The notes: generated by a model from the letters alone, not told the origin. A stretch of 64,000 nt of DNA from Ulvibacter antarcticus (GCF_003688405.1 NZ_REFC01000012.1:558001-622000), one strand, 5' to 3'. Shown: positions 22,504 through 31,718, counted from the first letter of the stretch. Made by a program: numbers and translations.

Positions 22504-24207
22504 ATGATCTACATTGACCCAAAAATCCTGGAACGCCTTAACAAATGGCTCACTCCCACTTTTGATCAAGAAACACAACATACTATTAAAGAGATGATTG
22601 CCCATGATCCGGAAGGTCTGGAGGACAGTTTTTATAAAAATCTCGAGTTTGGTACTGGTGGAATGCGCGGTGTGATGGGTGTTGGTGATAATCGTATTAA
22701 CAAATACACTCTTGGAAAAAATACGCAGGGAATATCAAATTACTTAAAAAAACAGTTTCCTAATACCCAAACTAAGGTAGCAATCGCTTACGATTGTCGT
22801 CATAATAGTAAAGAATTAGCAAGAGTTGTAGCGGAAGTTTTTTCCGCAAATGGTATTAAAGTGTTTTTATTTTCTGAATTACGCGCTACTCCAGAATTAT
22901 CCTTCGCCGTAAAACATTTAAATTGTCAGTGTGGAATCGTACTAACCGCCTCTCACAATCCTCCTGAATACAATGGTTATAAGGTGTATTGGGAAGATGG
23001 CGGACAACTAGTGCCACCTCAAGATGAGGAGATAATTTCAGAAATTAACTCATTACAATACAGCGATATTAACTTTAAGGCTGATGCTTCTAATATATCC
23101 ATTATCGATACAGAAGTTGACGAGGCCTTTGCTAAAGCTTCAGTCTTAAACGGAAGCTTTCAAACTTCTCAGAAAGCGAAGGACAATCTAAAAATTGTTT
23201 TTACATCGCTACATGGCACATCGATCACTATGATTCCGAAGGTACTGGAAATGGCAGGATACAAAAACGTGCAAATTGTTGCCGATCAAGCAATACCTGA
23301 TGGAGATTTTCCAACCGTGGCATCGCCAAATCCGGAAGAACCTGCTGCCCTTAAAATGGCATTGGAACTCGCAGAAAAAACGGCGGCCGATATTGTAATA
23401 GGGACCGACCCGGACTGCGATCGATTAGGAGTCGCTGTGCGGAGCCACGAAGGTAAAATGGTGATTTTAAGCGGTAATCAGGCGATGGCTGTGATGACCT
23501 ATTTTTTACTAGAGCAATGGCAAAAGAAAAATAAACTCAACGGAAAACAATTTGTTGCGTCTACTATAGTATCTACTCCGCTGATTCAAAAAATAGCGGA
23601 AAAGTTTGGAGTACAATATATGGAAGGTCTTACCGGCTTTAAATGGATTGCAAAAATGGTAAAAGACCATCCTGAACTGGAATTTGTGGGTGGCGGTGAA
23701 GAGAGTTTTGGATATATGGTTGGTGATTTTGTACGTGATAAAGACGCGGTTACTGCAACCTTATTAGCCTGTGAGATCGCAGCTCAACAAAAAACTGCTG
23801 GTGGCAGTGTTTACGCTTATCTTCAGAAGATTTACGAAGAAAACGGGCATTATAAAGAACACCTAATATCGATTGTAAAAAAAGGTAAAAAGGGAGCAGA
23901 AGAAATTTCAGAAATAATGAAAAATCTTCGGAATGACCCTTTTCAAAAAATTGGAGGAAGTAAAGTGGTTCGAATTGAAGATTATTCCAATAACAAAGGG
24001 TACAATCTAATTGAGGGCACTTCCGAAGCATTGAACATCCCACTATCGAATGTGCTTATTTATTATACGGAAGATGGTAGTAAAATCGCTGCTCGTCCAA
24101 GTGGAACTGAACCCAAAATCAAGTTTTATGTCAGCGTTACTTCCGAAGATGAAGCACAATTGGATACCAAAATAAAAACTATTATTTCAGATTTAAACAT
24201 GGGTTAA
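22504..24207 (+). CDS. Phosphohexomutase (phosphoglucomutase/phosphomannomutase family)
   Basis: Interconverts hexose 1- and 6-phosphates through a phosphoserine. The 567-residue protein has four alpha-D-phosphohexomutase domains: a substrate-contact segment FGTGGMRG (49-56), the phosphoserine motif TASHNP (Ser150), the metal loop DPDCDR, the sugar-binding GGGEES and the phosphate-binding RPSGTEPK near the C-terminus. The start is ATG 22504 (MIYIDPKIL). The frame opens at 22462, but the extra 14 residues are hydrophobic and not part of the family. It follows the glycosyltransferase gene and precedes the ABC exporter gene by 11 bp, consistent with supply of sugar phosphates for envelope glycans. 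Confidence 0.93.
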   Translation: MIYIDPKILERLNKWLTPTFDQETQHTIKEMIAHDPEGLEDSFYKNLEFGTGGMRGVMGVGDNRINKYTLGKNTQGISNYLKKQFPNTQTKVAIAYDCRHNSKELARVVAEVFSANGIKVFLFSELRATPELSFAVKHLNCQCGIVLTASHNPPEYNGYKVYWEDGGQLVPPQDEEIISEINSLQYSDINFKADASNISIIDTEVDEAFAKASVLNGSFQTSQKAKDNLKIVFTSLHGTSITMIPKVLEMAGYKNVQIVADQAIPDGDFPTVASPNPEEPAALKMALELAEKTAADIVIGTDPDCDRLGVAVRSHEGKMVILSGNQAMAVMTYFLLEQWQKKNKLNGKQFVASTIVSTPLIQKIAEKFGVQYMEGLTGFKWIAKMVKDHPELEFVGGGEESFGYMVGDFVRDKDAVTATLLACEIAAQQKTAGGSVYAYLQKIYEENGHYKEHLISIVKKGKKGAEEISEIMKNLRNDPFQKIGGSKVVRIEDYSNNKGYNLIEGTSEALNIPLSNVLIYYTEDGSKIAARPSGTEPKIKFYVSVTSEDEAQLDTKIKTIISDLNMG

Positions 24208-24218
24208 ACCCAAACTTA

Positions 24219-26045
24219 ATGAAATACCTAAAAAAAATACTTCGTTTTGCCGTTCCTTATAAAAAGTTTGCCTGGTTAAACATCATCTCAAATGTTTTTT
24301 ATGCCTTGTTTGGCACCTTGGCATTTGTATCGTTAATGCCAATGCTAAAGGTTCTTTTCGATAATTCTGAAAAAATCACTCAAGAACCACAGTGGGAAGG
24401 AGTTTTTAAAATAGGGGATTATTTTGAGAAATTTATGAATTTTTACATCAATCAAAAGATCGATAACATTGGGGAAATGAACACCCTATTGATCATGATA
24501 AGTGTTGTAATTTCTACCTTTTTATTAAAGAATTTTTTCGGCTATCTGGCTATGTATTTTATTACTTTTCTGCGAAATGGAGTTCTAAAAGACTTGCGTA
24601 ACGAGGTATATGAGAAGACAATAGACCTTCCTGTTTCATTTTATTCTGAAAAGAGAAAAGGTGATACGATGGCTCGTATTTCCAGTGATGTTCTGGAAAT
24701 TCAGAATAGCTTTTTATCGGTATTGGAACTGATAGTGAGAGAACCACTTACTATTCTTTTTACAATTATAACCATGTTCATTATAAGTGTAAAGCTTACT
24801 ATTTTTGTGTTCATCTTTATTCCTGTTTCCGGGTTAATTATATCTAGAATAGGTAAGACTTTAAAAAAACATAGTGACAAAGTACAGCGTGAACAGGGAT
24901 TTTTTCTTTCTATTGTTGATGAAACTCTTGGAGGGCTTAAAATTATAAAAGGTTTTAATGCTGAAAAGATTTTTAGTTCAAAATTCAAGGAATCTACCCA
25001 ACGTTACTTCAAATACTCCAACACCTTATTAAACCGTCAAAATTTGGCTTCTCCGCTAAGTGAGTTTTTAGGTATTGTAGTAATTTCTATACTCCTATTA
25101 TACGGAGGTTCTATGGTTTTGGTTGAAAAGACCTTGGCTCCGGAATTTTTCATTGCATATATGGGCTTAGCGTATAATATTTTAACCCCTGCAAAGGCAA
25201 TTAGTAAAGCGAGCTATGGCGTGAAAAAAGGAAACGCCGCCGCAGAGAGGGTTTTGGAAATATTGGAAACTGAATCGGCTATTAAAGATGCACCCGATGC
25301 GATTGTGAAGGAAGGTTTCACTACTGGAGTTGACATTGAGAACATATCATTTAAATATGAGGACGAATGGGTGCTGCAAGATTTTACACTCAAGGTGCCG
25401 AAAGGACACACGGTGGCATTGGTTGGTCAAAGCGGTAGTGGAAAAAGCACCATCGCTAATTTAGTGACTCGCTTTTATGATGTAAATAAAGGTGATATTA
25501 AAATAGATGGAGTTTCAGTAAAAGGAATGACGCAACAATCTTTACGTGGGCTTTTAGGATTAGTAACTCAAGATTCCATTCTCTTTAACGATACGGTAAA
25601 AGGAAATTTAAAGGTAGCAAAAGAAAATGCGACCGATGAAGAAATAATCGATGCCTTAAAAATCGCAAACGCATGGGAATTTGTAAAAGATCTTCCTAAC
25701 GGAATTGACACAAATATTGGTGATAGTGGTGGTAAATTGAGCGGCGGACAAAAACAGCGTCTTAGTATTGCTCGTGCAGTGTTGAAAAACCCTCCTATTA
25801 TGATTCTCGATGAAGCGACTTCAGCTTTGGATACCGAAAGCGAACGCTTAGTTCAGGACGCTCTGGAAAAAATGATGAAAAACCGTACATCGATTGTTAT
25901 TGCACATAGGTTATCTACCATTCAGAATGCCGATACGATTGTTGTATTGTCGAAAGGTAAGATTGTAGAACAAGGTAAACACCATGAGCTGTTAAGTAAT
26001 AAAGGAGTTTATTATAGCCTGGTGGAAATGCAGTCTCTTGCGTAA
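24219..26045 (+). CDS. ABC exporter, fused membrane and ATPase domains (MsbA-like)
   Basis: A half-transporter of 608 residues. The N-terminal transmembrane domain (about 1-330) has six predicted helices. The nucleotide-binding domain carries Walker A GQSGSGKST (from about 402), signature LSGGQ (from about 507), Walker B PIMILDEATSALD (from about 525) and the H-loop HRLSTI. The order and length match lipid or lipid A exporters of the MsbA group. Its position after the glycosyltransferase and phosphohexomutase genes fits an envelope role. As a half-transporter it should work as a homodimer. It is the last gene of its unit; hairpins follow. Confidence 0.92.
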   Translation: MKYLKKILRFAVPYKKFAWLNIISNVFYALFGTLAFVSLMPMLKVLFDNSEKITQEPQWEGVFKIGDYFEKFMNFYINQKIDNIGEMNTLLIMISVVISTFLLKNFFGYLAMYFITFLRNGVLKDLRNEVYEKTIDLPVSFYSEKRKGDTMARISSDVLEIQNSFLSVLELIVREPLTILFTIITMFIISVKLTIFVFIFIPVSGLIISRIGKTLKKHSDKVQREQGFFLSIVDETLGGLKIIKGFNAEKIFSSKFKESTQRYFKYSNTLLNRQNLASPLSEFLGIVVISILLLYGGSMVLVEKTLAPEFFIAYMGLAYNILTPAKAISKASYGVKKGNAAAERVLEILETESAIKDAPDAIVKEGFTTGVDIENISFKYEDEWVLQDFTLKVPKGHTVALVGQSGSGKSTIANLVTRFYDVNKGDIKIDGVSVKGMTQQSLRGLLGLVTQDSILFNDTVKGNLKVAKENATDEEIIDALKIANAWEFVKDLPNGIDTNIGDSGGKLSGGQKQRLSIARAVLKNPPIMILDEATSALDTESERLVQDALEKMMKNRTSIVIAHRLSTIQNADTIVVLSKGKIVEQGKHHELLSNKGVYYSLVEMQSLA

Positions 26046-26063
26046 CTATAACGCATAAAAAAA

Positions 26064-26092
26064 GAGCGGTTGGGGCTCCGCTCCTTTCATTT
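26064..26092 (+). terminator. Terminator after the ABC exporter gene
   Basis: GAGCGG (26064-26069) pairs with CCGCTC (26078-26083), followed by CTTTCATTTT. The T-tract is interrupted, so this is weaker than the other terminators in the window. Confidence 0.55.
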
Positions 26093-26297
26093 TGACAGTA
26101 TTACAATTGGGGCTCATAATACTACCTATGATACATAAGTCTGTTAAGTATGGCTCAAATATATTTAACTTTTTATTAACGACCAAATTTTTTGTCGCTT
26201 AAACCTTATAAAATGTGCTTTGTCGATTAAAAGATTAATTTTTTAATCTTTTTCCTACAAATTTTTTAAAATATATTTAAGAACATTTATTCAATAA

Positions 26298-26331
26298 AAA
26301 AACGGGCTAGCCCCCGCTTAAGCCCGTTTTT
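26298..26331. terminator. Strong bidirectional terminator without an adjacent gene end
   Basis: AAAAACGGGCT (26298-26308) pairs perfectly with AGCCCGTTTTT (26321-26331) around 12 nt. It lies 250 bp after the exporter gene and 158 bp before the sigma factor gene, so it may end an unannotated small transcript. Confidence 0.7.
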
Positions 26332-26488
26332 ACTACAATCTTAGATAGTCTCGGCTCTTTTAAAAAGCTCTTACCTAAATAGTACAGATCAAAAATAGTA
26401 AATATTTTCCTACAAAAAAACATAAAACGCATTTTATCGTGTTTTATTTACACTTAATCGAAAATTATAACTGATTTTCAAATGATTA

Positions 26489-27118
26489 ATGGTTATTAAA
26501 ATTTTGATTAAACCATTTCAATTTAATTTAGTCTCAGATATAAACGTTTTAAGGTTGGTGACCGAAGAAAAAGAATTAATAAAAAGACTACAAGAAGGAG
26601 CAAATCAAGATGCTGCCTTTCGTGAATTGGTGTCTAAATATAAGGAACGTTTGTATTGGCAAATTCGTAAAATTGTGTTGGATCATGATGACACCGATGA
26701 TGTGCTACAAAATACCTTCATTAAAGTTTTTAGGAACATTGACAAATTTAAATCAGATAGTAAATTGTACACGTGGATGTATCGTATAGCAACAAATGAA
26801 TCTATAACCTTCCTCAATAAAAAGTCAAAAAAACAAAAAATCACAATTGAAGCTGTGCAAAATCATTTGATACAAAATTTGGAAAGTGACGTATATTTTG
26901 AAGGTGACCAAATGCAATTGCAATTTCAAAAGGCTATTGCGACCTTACCTGAAAAGCAACGCCTTGTTTTCAATATGAAGTATTTTGAAGATCATACCTA
27001 TGAAGATTTATCGGAGATACTTGGTACTTCGGTGGGCGGATTGAAAAGTAGCTATCATTTGGCAGTAAAGAAAATTACAGCCTTTATTAAGAATACTGAG
27101 ATGAGTCTTGAAAAATAA
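26489..27118 (+). CDS. RNA polymerase sigma factor, ECF (sigma-70) family
   Basis: A group 4 sigma factor that directs RNA polymerase to a small regulon. Region 2 is visible as AFRELVSKYKERLYWQIRKIV, then DTDDVLQNTFIKVFRNIDKF and SKLYTWMYRIATNESITFLN. Region 4 is LPEKQRLVFNMKYFEDHTYEDLSEILGTSVGGLKSSYHLAVKKI. The annotated ATG gives a 23-residue leader (IKILIKPFQFNL...) that is not typical, so the true start may be TTG 26555 or GTG 26558, just before TEEKELI. The next two genes are spaced by 5 bp and 1 bp and encode a likely anti-sigma factor and an exported partner. Confidence 0.92.
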   Translation: MVIKILIKPFQFNLVSDINVLRLVTEEKELIKRLQEGANQDAAFRELVSKYKERLYWQIRKIVLDHDDTDDVLQNTFIKVFRNIDKFKSDSKLYTWMYRIATNESITFLNKKSKKQKITIEAVQNHLIQNLESDVYFEGDQMQLQFQKAIATLPEKQRLVFNMKYFEDHTYEDLSEILGTSVGGLKSSYHLAVKKITAFIKNTEMSLEK

Positions 27119-27123
27119 ATAAG

Positions 27124-27624
27124 ATGAAAGACGAAAAAAACATACATGGATTTAAAGTTCCCGATTCTTATTTTGAATCGTTCGAGGAGCGCCTTTTAAA
27201 GCGTTTAGCCTCTAAAAAATTACCCAATGAGACCGGTTTTAAGGTTCCTGACGATTATTTTATAAATCTCGAAGACAAAGTGATGGCTCGTTACAAAGCT
27301 TCAGAAGAAACGCAAAAAGTCATTCCTCTTTTCCGAAGAAAAAACCTAGCGTATATTTCTGCCGTTGCTGCATCGATTATCATTATTCTATCGGTAGTGC
27401 TTACAAACAGTGACGCAACAGCTACTTTTAGTTCTATCGATCCTAACAGCATTGAAATGTATATAATCGACGGGAATTTGGAGTTGGACTCAGATGAAGT
27501 TATGGCCCTGCTTTCAAATGAGAGTATTAACGAATTGGAAAATGCCGAGGCATATTTTTCCGAAGAGAACATTGAAAATTATCTTCTGGACTCGCTAGAC
27601 GATACAAACATATTAATCGAATAA
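27124..27624 (+). CDS. Membrane protein, putative anti-sigma factor
   Basis: A 166-residue protein with a charged cytoplasmic N-terminal half (about 1-72) that holds two similar copies of a short motif: HGFKVPDSYFESFEERLLKR and then TGFKVPDDYFINLEDKVMAR. One membrane helix follows (about 77-96), then an acidic extracytoplasmic part (LELDSDEVMALLSNESINEL). The topology and its place directly after an ECF sigma gene suggest an anti-sigma factor that holds the sigma factor at the membrane, but no classical anti-sigma zinc motif is present. The duplicated FKVPD.YF motif is the clearest sequence feature. Confidence 0.72.
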   Translation: MKDEKNIHGFKVPDSYFESFEERLLKRLASKKLPNETGFKVPDDYFINLEDKVMARYKASEETQKVIPLFRRKNLAYISAVAASIIIILSVVLTNSDATATFSSIDPNSIEMYIIDGNLELDSDEVMALLSNESINELENAEAYFSEENIENYLLDSLDDTNILIE

Positions 27625-27625
27625 C

Positions 27626-28063
27626 ATGAAAAATATTCTTATCACTTTATTATTTATTAGCTTCGGTATGCACGCACAGAGCGACAGACATGAAAAGATC
27701 AAGGCTTTAAAAGTTGCGTTTATAACCGAAGAATTAGACCTCACTCCTACTGAAGCCGAAGCCTTTTGGCCAATCTACAATGTATACAGCGACGAGATGC
27801 ATCAGCTTAGAAAAACTGAAATGAACGAGGTATATAAAAGGTTAAAAGACGGTATAGATACACTTAGCGATGCCGAAGCGAACGAACTTATTGATAAAGG
27901 TCACCAGATAGAAAGCGATAGATTGATGCTTCAGAAGGAACTGTCCCTTAAATTAAGAAAGGCTATTCCACCGAAAAAAATTATTAAACTACGGAAGGCT
28001 GAAGAAGATTTTAAACGAAAACTGCTCGAAAAGTATAGAAATCAGAAAAGAAGAGGACAATAA
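27626..28063 (+). CDS. Exported Spy/CnrX-like helical protein, likely signal partner of the ECF system
   Basis: A 145-residue exported protein: signal peptide 1-18, then an all-helical basic domain. The segment ELDLTPTEAEAFWPIYNVYSDEMHQLRK resembles the LTxxQ-type hairpins of Spy, CpxP and CnrX proteins, which sense envelope damage or metal. The C-terminus is strongly basic (KLLEKYRNQKRRGQ). It is cotranscribed with the sigma and anti-sigma genes. Flavobacterial annotations often name such proteins sensor of ECF-type sigma factor. The signal it detects is unknown. Confidence 0.75.
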   Translation: MKNILITLLFISFGMHAQSDRHEKIKALKVAFITEELDLTPTEAEAFWPIYNVYSDEMHQLRKTEMNEVYKRLKDGIDTLSDAEANELIDKGHQIESDRLMLQKELSLKLRKAIPPKKIIKLRKAEEDFKRKLLEKYRNQKRRGQ

Positions 28064-28069
28064 TGTATA

Positions 28070-29113
28070 TTATTCTTTAAAAACTATTTTCGAAATTCTG
28101 TTGGCACCTGAGGCAAAAGCAAGTGTATCATTTACGAATTCGATTGCGTAAAAACCCTCCTTTGTGAGCTCAATCCAGTTCTCACCTTGATCTTTACTAT
28201 AGGATATACCTGGTGACCCAACCGCTACAATTCCCATCCCTTTACTTCCGGGAACGAATTTAACCGAAGAACGATACCCGGGATCCTTCCCGTTACTAAT
28301 TAAACTCCAAGTTTTACCTCCGTCATGAGTGATAGCTTTGTTTCCTTCATTAAATTTTTTGTCTTCCCAATTGCCTCCAAATACCACACCCGTTAGTTCA
28401 TCGTAAAAGGCAATGCTATAAATACCTGTCATTACCTTTCCCTGAACGATTGGAGTTTCAAACACCTCCCAGGTTACAGCCTTGTCTGGCGAATGAAACA
28501 CTCTGGATTTCTTCCCTCCTGTTGCAATCCAAACATGATCGCCAACGATTGCTATATTCGAATTACTAGCGGCAAAGGCAGCCTCTCCTTTTTCCGATTT
28601 AGGAAGCAAATCACAACTCAACTTCTTCCAAGTATTTCCTCCATCGCGAGTGACAATAATAGATAGACAAGCTGCCGTTGGGTCACCCATTGCGATACCT
28701 TCTTTATCATTAAAGAAAGAAATTGCGTCGTAAAAAACATTTTCACCTTCTTCCAAATACACTTCTTCAATATTAGAGGCTTCCTTTCCACTCACCCCAA
28801 TTTTGTACAATACAGCAGGATTTGCAATGCTCAATACAAATACTGCATCTTTTGTTTTTGCAATCGATCGAAAATGCAATAATGAATCCTGATACTTTAT
28901 TGTTGCTAATTTAGGAGTATCGCCATCTATAATACCAACTTTCCCTTCATTCGCAGCAAACCAAACACTATTCTCATCGACAGGATATATCGCTCGAATG
29001 CTTAAACTATCTGTAAACACCGGCGTGATCTCTACAGTTTTAAAGTCTTTAGCGGGATTATTATTGCAGGATAGCAGTACGAATACCGCGAGAAGAAAAA
29101 TGATTGTACGCAT
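28070..29113 (-). CDS. Lipoprotein with a BNR/YCF48-like beta-propeller
   Basis: A 347-residue lipoprotein with lipobox LLSC (Cys near 16). The mature part has repeated strands typical of BNR and photosystem assembly factor HCF136-type propellers: SIIVTRDGGNTWKKLS, VFHSPDKAVTWEVFE, AITHDGGKTWSLIS and SYSKDQGENWIEL. The S.DGG.TW asp-box pattern occurs four times at roughly 60-residue spacing. It has no catalytic motif and is probably a binding or scaffold protein on the periplasmic side. The name oxidoreductase sometimes given to homologues is not supported by the sequence. It converges with the Spy-like gene and diverges from the methyltransferase gene. Confidence 0.83.
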   Translation of the reverse strand: MRTIIFLLAVFVLLSCNNNPAKDFKTVEITPVFTDSLSIRAIYPVDENSVWFAANEGKVGIIDGDTPKLATIKYQDSLLHFRSIAKTKDAVFVLSIANPAVLYKIGVSGKEASNIEEVYLEEGENVFYDAISFFNDKEGIAMGDPTAACLSIIVTRDGGNTWKKLSCDLLPKSEKGEAAFAASNSNIAIVGDHVWIATGGKKSRVFHSPDKAVTWEVFETPIVQGKVMTGIYSIAFYDELTGVVFGGNWEDKKFNEGNKAITHDGGKTWSLISNGKDPGYRSSVKFVPGSKGMGIVAVGSPGISYSKDQGENWIELTKEGFYAIEFVNDTLAFASGANRISKIVFKE

Positions 29114-29160
29114 GTTTAATTTTTTGTCAAAAGTAACAAAAGTATTCCTTGCTATTGTGA

Positions 29161-29168
29161 TACCTTTG
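29161..29168 (+). promoter_or_regulatory. -7 box of the RsmB-type methyltransferase gene
   Basis: TACCTTTG followed by CAACTTC lies 52 bp before the ATG at 29220 and matches TAnnTTTG. A clear TTG 19 bp upstream is not seen. Two TACTTTTG strings on the opposite strand (29128-29135 and 29137-29144) could serve the divergent lipoprotein gene. Confidence 0.45.
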
Positions 29169-29219
29169 CAACTTCAAAACATCAAATAGGTAATTTGGTG
29201 TTAATCAATTTGAAAACCT

Positions 29220-30443
29220 ATGAAATTACACCGTAATCTGGTATTTGCAACGATAGATTCTCTTCATCTTATCTTTAATGAAGGGAAACAGGCCGATAAG
29301 GTTTTAAGAGATACATTAAAAAGAGACAAACGTTGGGGTTCACGCGACCGAAGCTTTATTGCCGAAACTACTTACGATATTGTTCGTTGGAAGCGTCTTT
29401 ATGCCGAGATTGCCGAAGTAAAAGAACCATTTGCGCGTCCCAATTTGTTTAGGATGTTTACAGTATGGGCGACACTTCACGGTATTGCGATTCCAGACTG
29501 GCCTCAATTTGAAGATACTCCAACCCGACGAATTAAAGGGAAATTCGACGAATTCTCCAAAATCAGGAAACTTCGCGAATCCATCCCGGATTGGTTAGAT
29601 GAGTTAGGTGAAAAAGAATTGGGTAAGAAATGGGATAAAGAAATCGCTGCTTTGAACAAGCAGGCAGATGTTGTGTTAAGGGTGAATCCCTTAAGAGCGA
29701 CTATCGAGACACTACAAGCAAGTCTAGCGGAGGCAGAAATCCAAACAGAACCTATTAAGGGATATCCACACGCCTTAAAATTGGTTGAAAGAGCCAATGT
29801 ATTTACAACCGATGCCTTTCAAAATGGTTGGTTCGAAGTACAGGATGCTTCTTCCCAAAAAGTGGCTCAACTTTTAAATCCACAACCTGGCATGAGAGTA
29901 ATCGATGTATGTGCAGGCGCCGGTGGTAAGAGTTTACACATTGCTTCACTTATGGATAATAAAGGGCAGGTTGTGTCCATGGATATATACGAAAATAAGC
30001 TGAACGAATTAAAACGTAGAGCGCGTCGTAATGGAATCCACAATATTGAAACCCGTGTAATCGATTCGACAAAAGCGATAAAAAAATTAATTGGGAAAGC
30101 AGATAAGGTTCTTATCGATGCTCCTTGCTCAGGATTGGGCGTTTTAAGAAGGAACCCCGATTCTAAATGGAAATTGCAACCTGAGTTTCTAGACAGAATT
30201 AGAGCAACCCAAGCTGAAATATTAGATTCATACTCTAGAATGGTAAAACCTGGCGGACAATTGGTGTATGCAACTTGTTCCATTTTACCTTCGGAAAACG
30301 AAAAGCAAGTGAAAGCCTTTCTAAAACGAGAAGCCGGAAATGAATTTACTTTAACAAAAGATGAAAAAATATTACCATCGAGTTCAGGATTCGACGGATT
30401 TTACTTAGCCTTACTTCAAAAAAACAATGAAAATGAACAATAG
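29220..30443 (+). CDS. RsmB/NOP-family RNA (cytosine-5-) methyltransferase
   Basis: Methylates cytosine-5 in RNA, probably 16S rRNA, using S-adenosylmethionine. The 407-residue protein has an N-terminal NusB-like helical part and a Rossmann domain with DVCAGAGGKSLHIA (SAM binding). The two catalytic cysteines are in PCSGLG (Cys303) and YATCS (Cys353), followed by PSENEKQV. It shares about 17 bp with the start of the endonuclease gene, so the two are cotranscribed, though their roles are unrelated. Whether the target is C967 or another residue cannot be told. Confidence 0.92.
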   Translation: MKLHRNLVFATIDSLHLIFNEGKQADKVLRDTLKRDKRWGSRDRSFIAETTYDIVRWKRLYAEIAEVKEPFARPNLFRMFTVWATLHGIAIPDWPQFEDTPTRRIKGKFDEFSKIRKLRESIPDWLDELGEKELGKKWDKEIAALNKQADVVLRVNPLRATIETLQASLAEAEIQTEPIKGYPHALKLVERANVFTTDAFQNGWFEVQDASSQKVAQLLNPQPGMRVIDVCAGAGGKSLHIASLMDNKGQVVSMDIYENKLNELKRRARRNGIHNIETRVIDSTKAIKKLIGKADKVLIDAPCSGLGVLRRNPDSKWKLQPEFLDRIRATQAEILDSYSRMVKPGGQLVYATCSILPSENEKQVKAFLKREAGNEFTLTKDEKILPSSSGFDGFYLALLQKNNENEQ

Positions 30444-31470
30444 ATTACTTCTTCTTTTTATGCTTCCTGCACTATGTTTTGGGCAACAACCATATTATAA
30501 CGGAATCGACCTTTCCCTTACAGGACAAGATATGTATCTTGAATTACAATCCATAATTAGTAATTACAATTCTAATTTTAATTACGGGGATGTGCGCGAT
30601 ACGGTTTTAATCACCGACGAGGACACCGAAAATTCTAGTAATGTCCTTTTAATTTATGGTTACGATGATACGGGAAGCTGTACTACTGATAGAACAAGAG
30701 ATAAAGATGATTTTGGTGGGACTAGCTGTGAGTACAATCGTGAACATGTTTTTTCTCGATCGAATGCTAATCCGACCATGGGAAGTGTAAACAATGCTTC
30801 AACAGGAATTGGTGCCGATCCACATAATTTGCGTCCTAGTGATCAGCAAATGAATGGGAATCGGGATAATAAAAAGTTCGCAACCGGTTCAGGTGATGCA
30901 GGAAATGTAGGTAGTGGAAACTGGTATCCGGGTGATGAATGGAAAGGTGATGTAGCCCGTATGATGATGTATATGTATACTCGTTACGGAGATCGCTGTC
31001 TACCATCTTTAAACGGTGCAGGCACAACTCAATCGGGGAACGATATGCTTCAAATCTACTTGCAATGGAATGCAGATGACATGGTGAATGACTATGAAGA
31101 TCAACGTAATCCATACTTGGAAAATGTCTACGGAAATCGAAATCCATTTATTGACAATCCATATTTAGCAACAATAATATGGGGTGGTCCTGTTGCTGAA
31201 GATCGATGGGGACTGGCATCTGTTTCTGAAAATGATCTAAGTAATGTTGTGATTTTCCCTATTCCTTCTTCGGAAACAATTTGGGTGCAATCAAACAGCT
31301 CATTTCCATTAGAAGCGTACGTTATTTACGATTTAAGTGGTCGCATTATTTCTGAAGCTACTTTAGATGCTTCCGAAGCTATCGATATTTCAAGCCTTAA
31401 TAAAGGCCTTTATTTACTAGAAGTAGGTAACACCGACAAAAAGATCACCAAAAAGATCATTGTAAACTAA
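30427..31470 (+). CDS. Secreted endonuclease I with type IX secretion C-terminal domain
   Basis: An extracellular nuclease of the EndA/endonuclease I family. The signal peptide covers residues 1-20. The nuclease domain (about 40-260) contains the beta-beta-alpha metal site segment EYNREHVFSRS, then ADPHNLRPSDQQMNGNRDN and WYPGDEWKGDVARMMMYM. The last 75 residues form a Por-type sorting domain (IFPIPSSETIWV at its start, KGLYLLEV near the end). It should degrade extracellular DNA for nutrient use. The first ATG (30427) overlaps the methyltransferase gene; a second ATG at 30433 is equally possible. Length is normal for flavobacterial members. Confidence 0.92.
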   Translation: MKMNNRLLLLFMLPALCFGQQPYYNGIDLSLTGQDMYLELQSIISNYNSNFNYGDVRDTVLITDEDTENSSNVLLIYGYDDTGSCTTDRTRDKDDFGGTSCEYNREHVFSRSNANPTMGSVNNASTGIGADPHNLRPSDQQMNGNRDNKKFATGSGDAGNVGSGNWYPGDEWKGDVARMMMYMYTRYGDRCLPSLNGAGTTQSGNDMLQIYLQWNADDMVNDYEDQRNPYLENVYGNRNPFIDNPYLATIIWGGPVAEDRWGLASVSENDLSNVVIFPIPSSETIWVQSNSSFPLEAYVIYDLSGRIISEATLDASEAIDISSLNKGLYLLEVGNTDKKITKKIIVN

Positions 31471-31610
31471 GTTTCGATTTTATTTGTATAAGAATTGAAC
31501 TTCCTCATTCAAGGAATGTCGACGAGGATAAGTGTCTATGATCGCTACGCTCAAAGAATAAAGAAGCAAGACTTAATTTCCTTTGTCTTGGCTCTGGTAT
31601 CTTACTTCTT

Positions 31611-31666
31611 CTCGATACATTTTTTAATTCCCTGTTGGTCATTAAAAACCACTCGAAGTGACAGTC
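31611..31666. repeat. Dispersed inverted-repeat element, half copy
   Basis: From CTCGATACATTTTTTAATTC to CACTCGAAGTGACAGT the sequence matches the right half of the element at 63249-63296 with only a few differences. The matching left half is missing here, so this copy cannot form the long hairpin. Confidence 0.75.
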
Positions 31667-31676
31667 ACAAGTTTTT

Positions 31677-31718
31677 CTTCTTTCTTCTTTCTTCTTTCTT
31701 CTTACTTCTTACTTCTTA
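31677..31718. repeat. Six-unit heptamer array upstream of purL
   Basis: Three CTTCTTT units followed by three CTTCTTA units in exact tandem (42 bp). The array is pyrimidine-rich on the plus strand. It lies about 90 bp upstream of the purL -7 box. Confidence 0.88.

Larger units (their letters stand above)
26046..26488. other. 443-bp spacer with three terminator-like hairpins
   Basis: Hairpin 1 (26064-26083) lies 18 bp after the exporter gene: GAGCGG pairs with CCGCTC. Hairpin 2 (26229-26252): AAAAGATTAA and TTAATCTTTT around TTTT. Hairpin 3 (26298-26331): AAAAACGGGCT and AGCCCGTTTTT. No open frame of note lies between them, and the next gene is on the same strand. Hairpins 2 and 3 have no obvious upstream gene, so a small RNA ending at one of them is possible. 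Confidence 0.55.
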
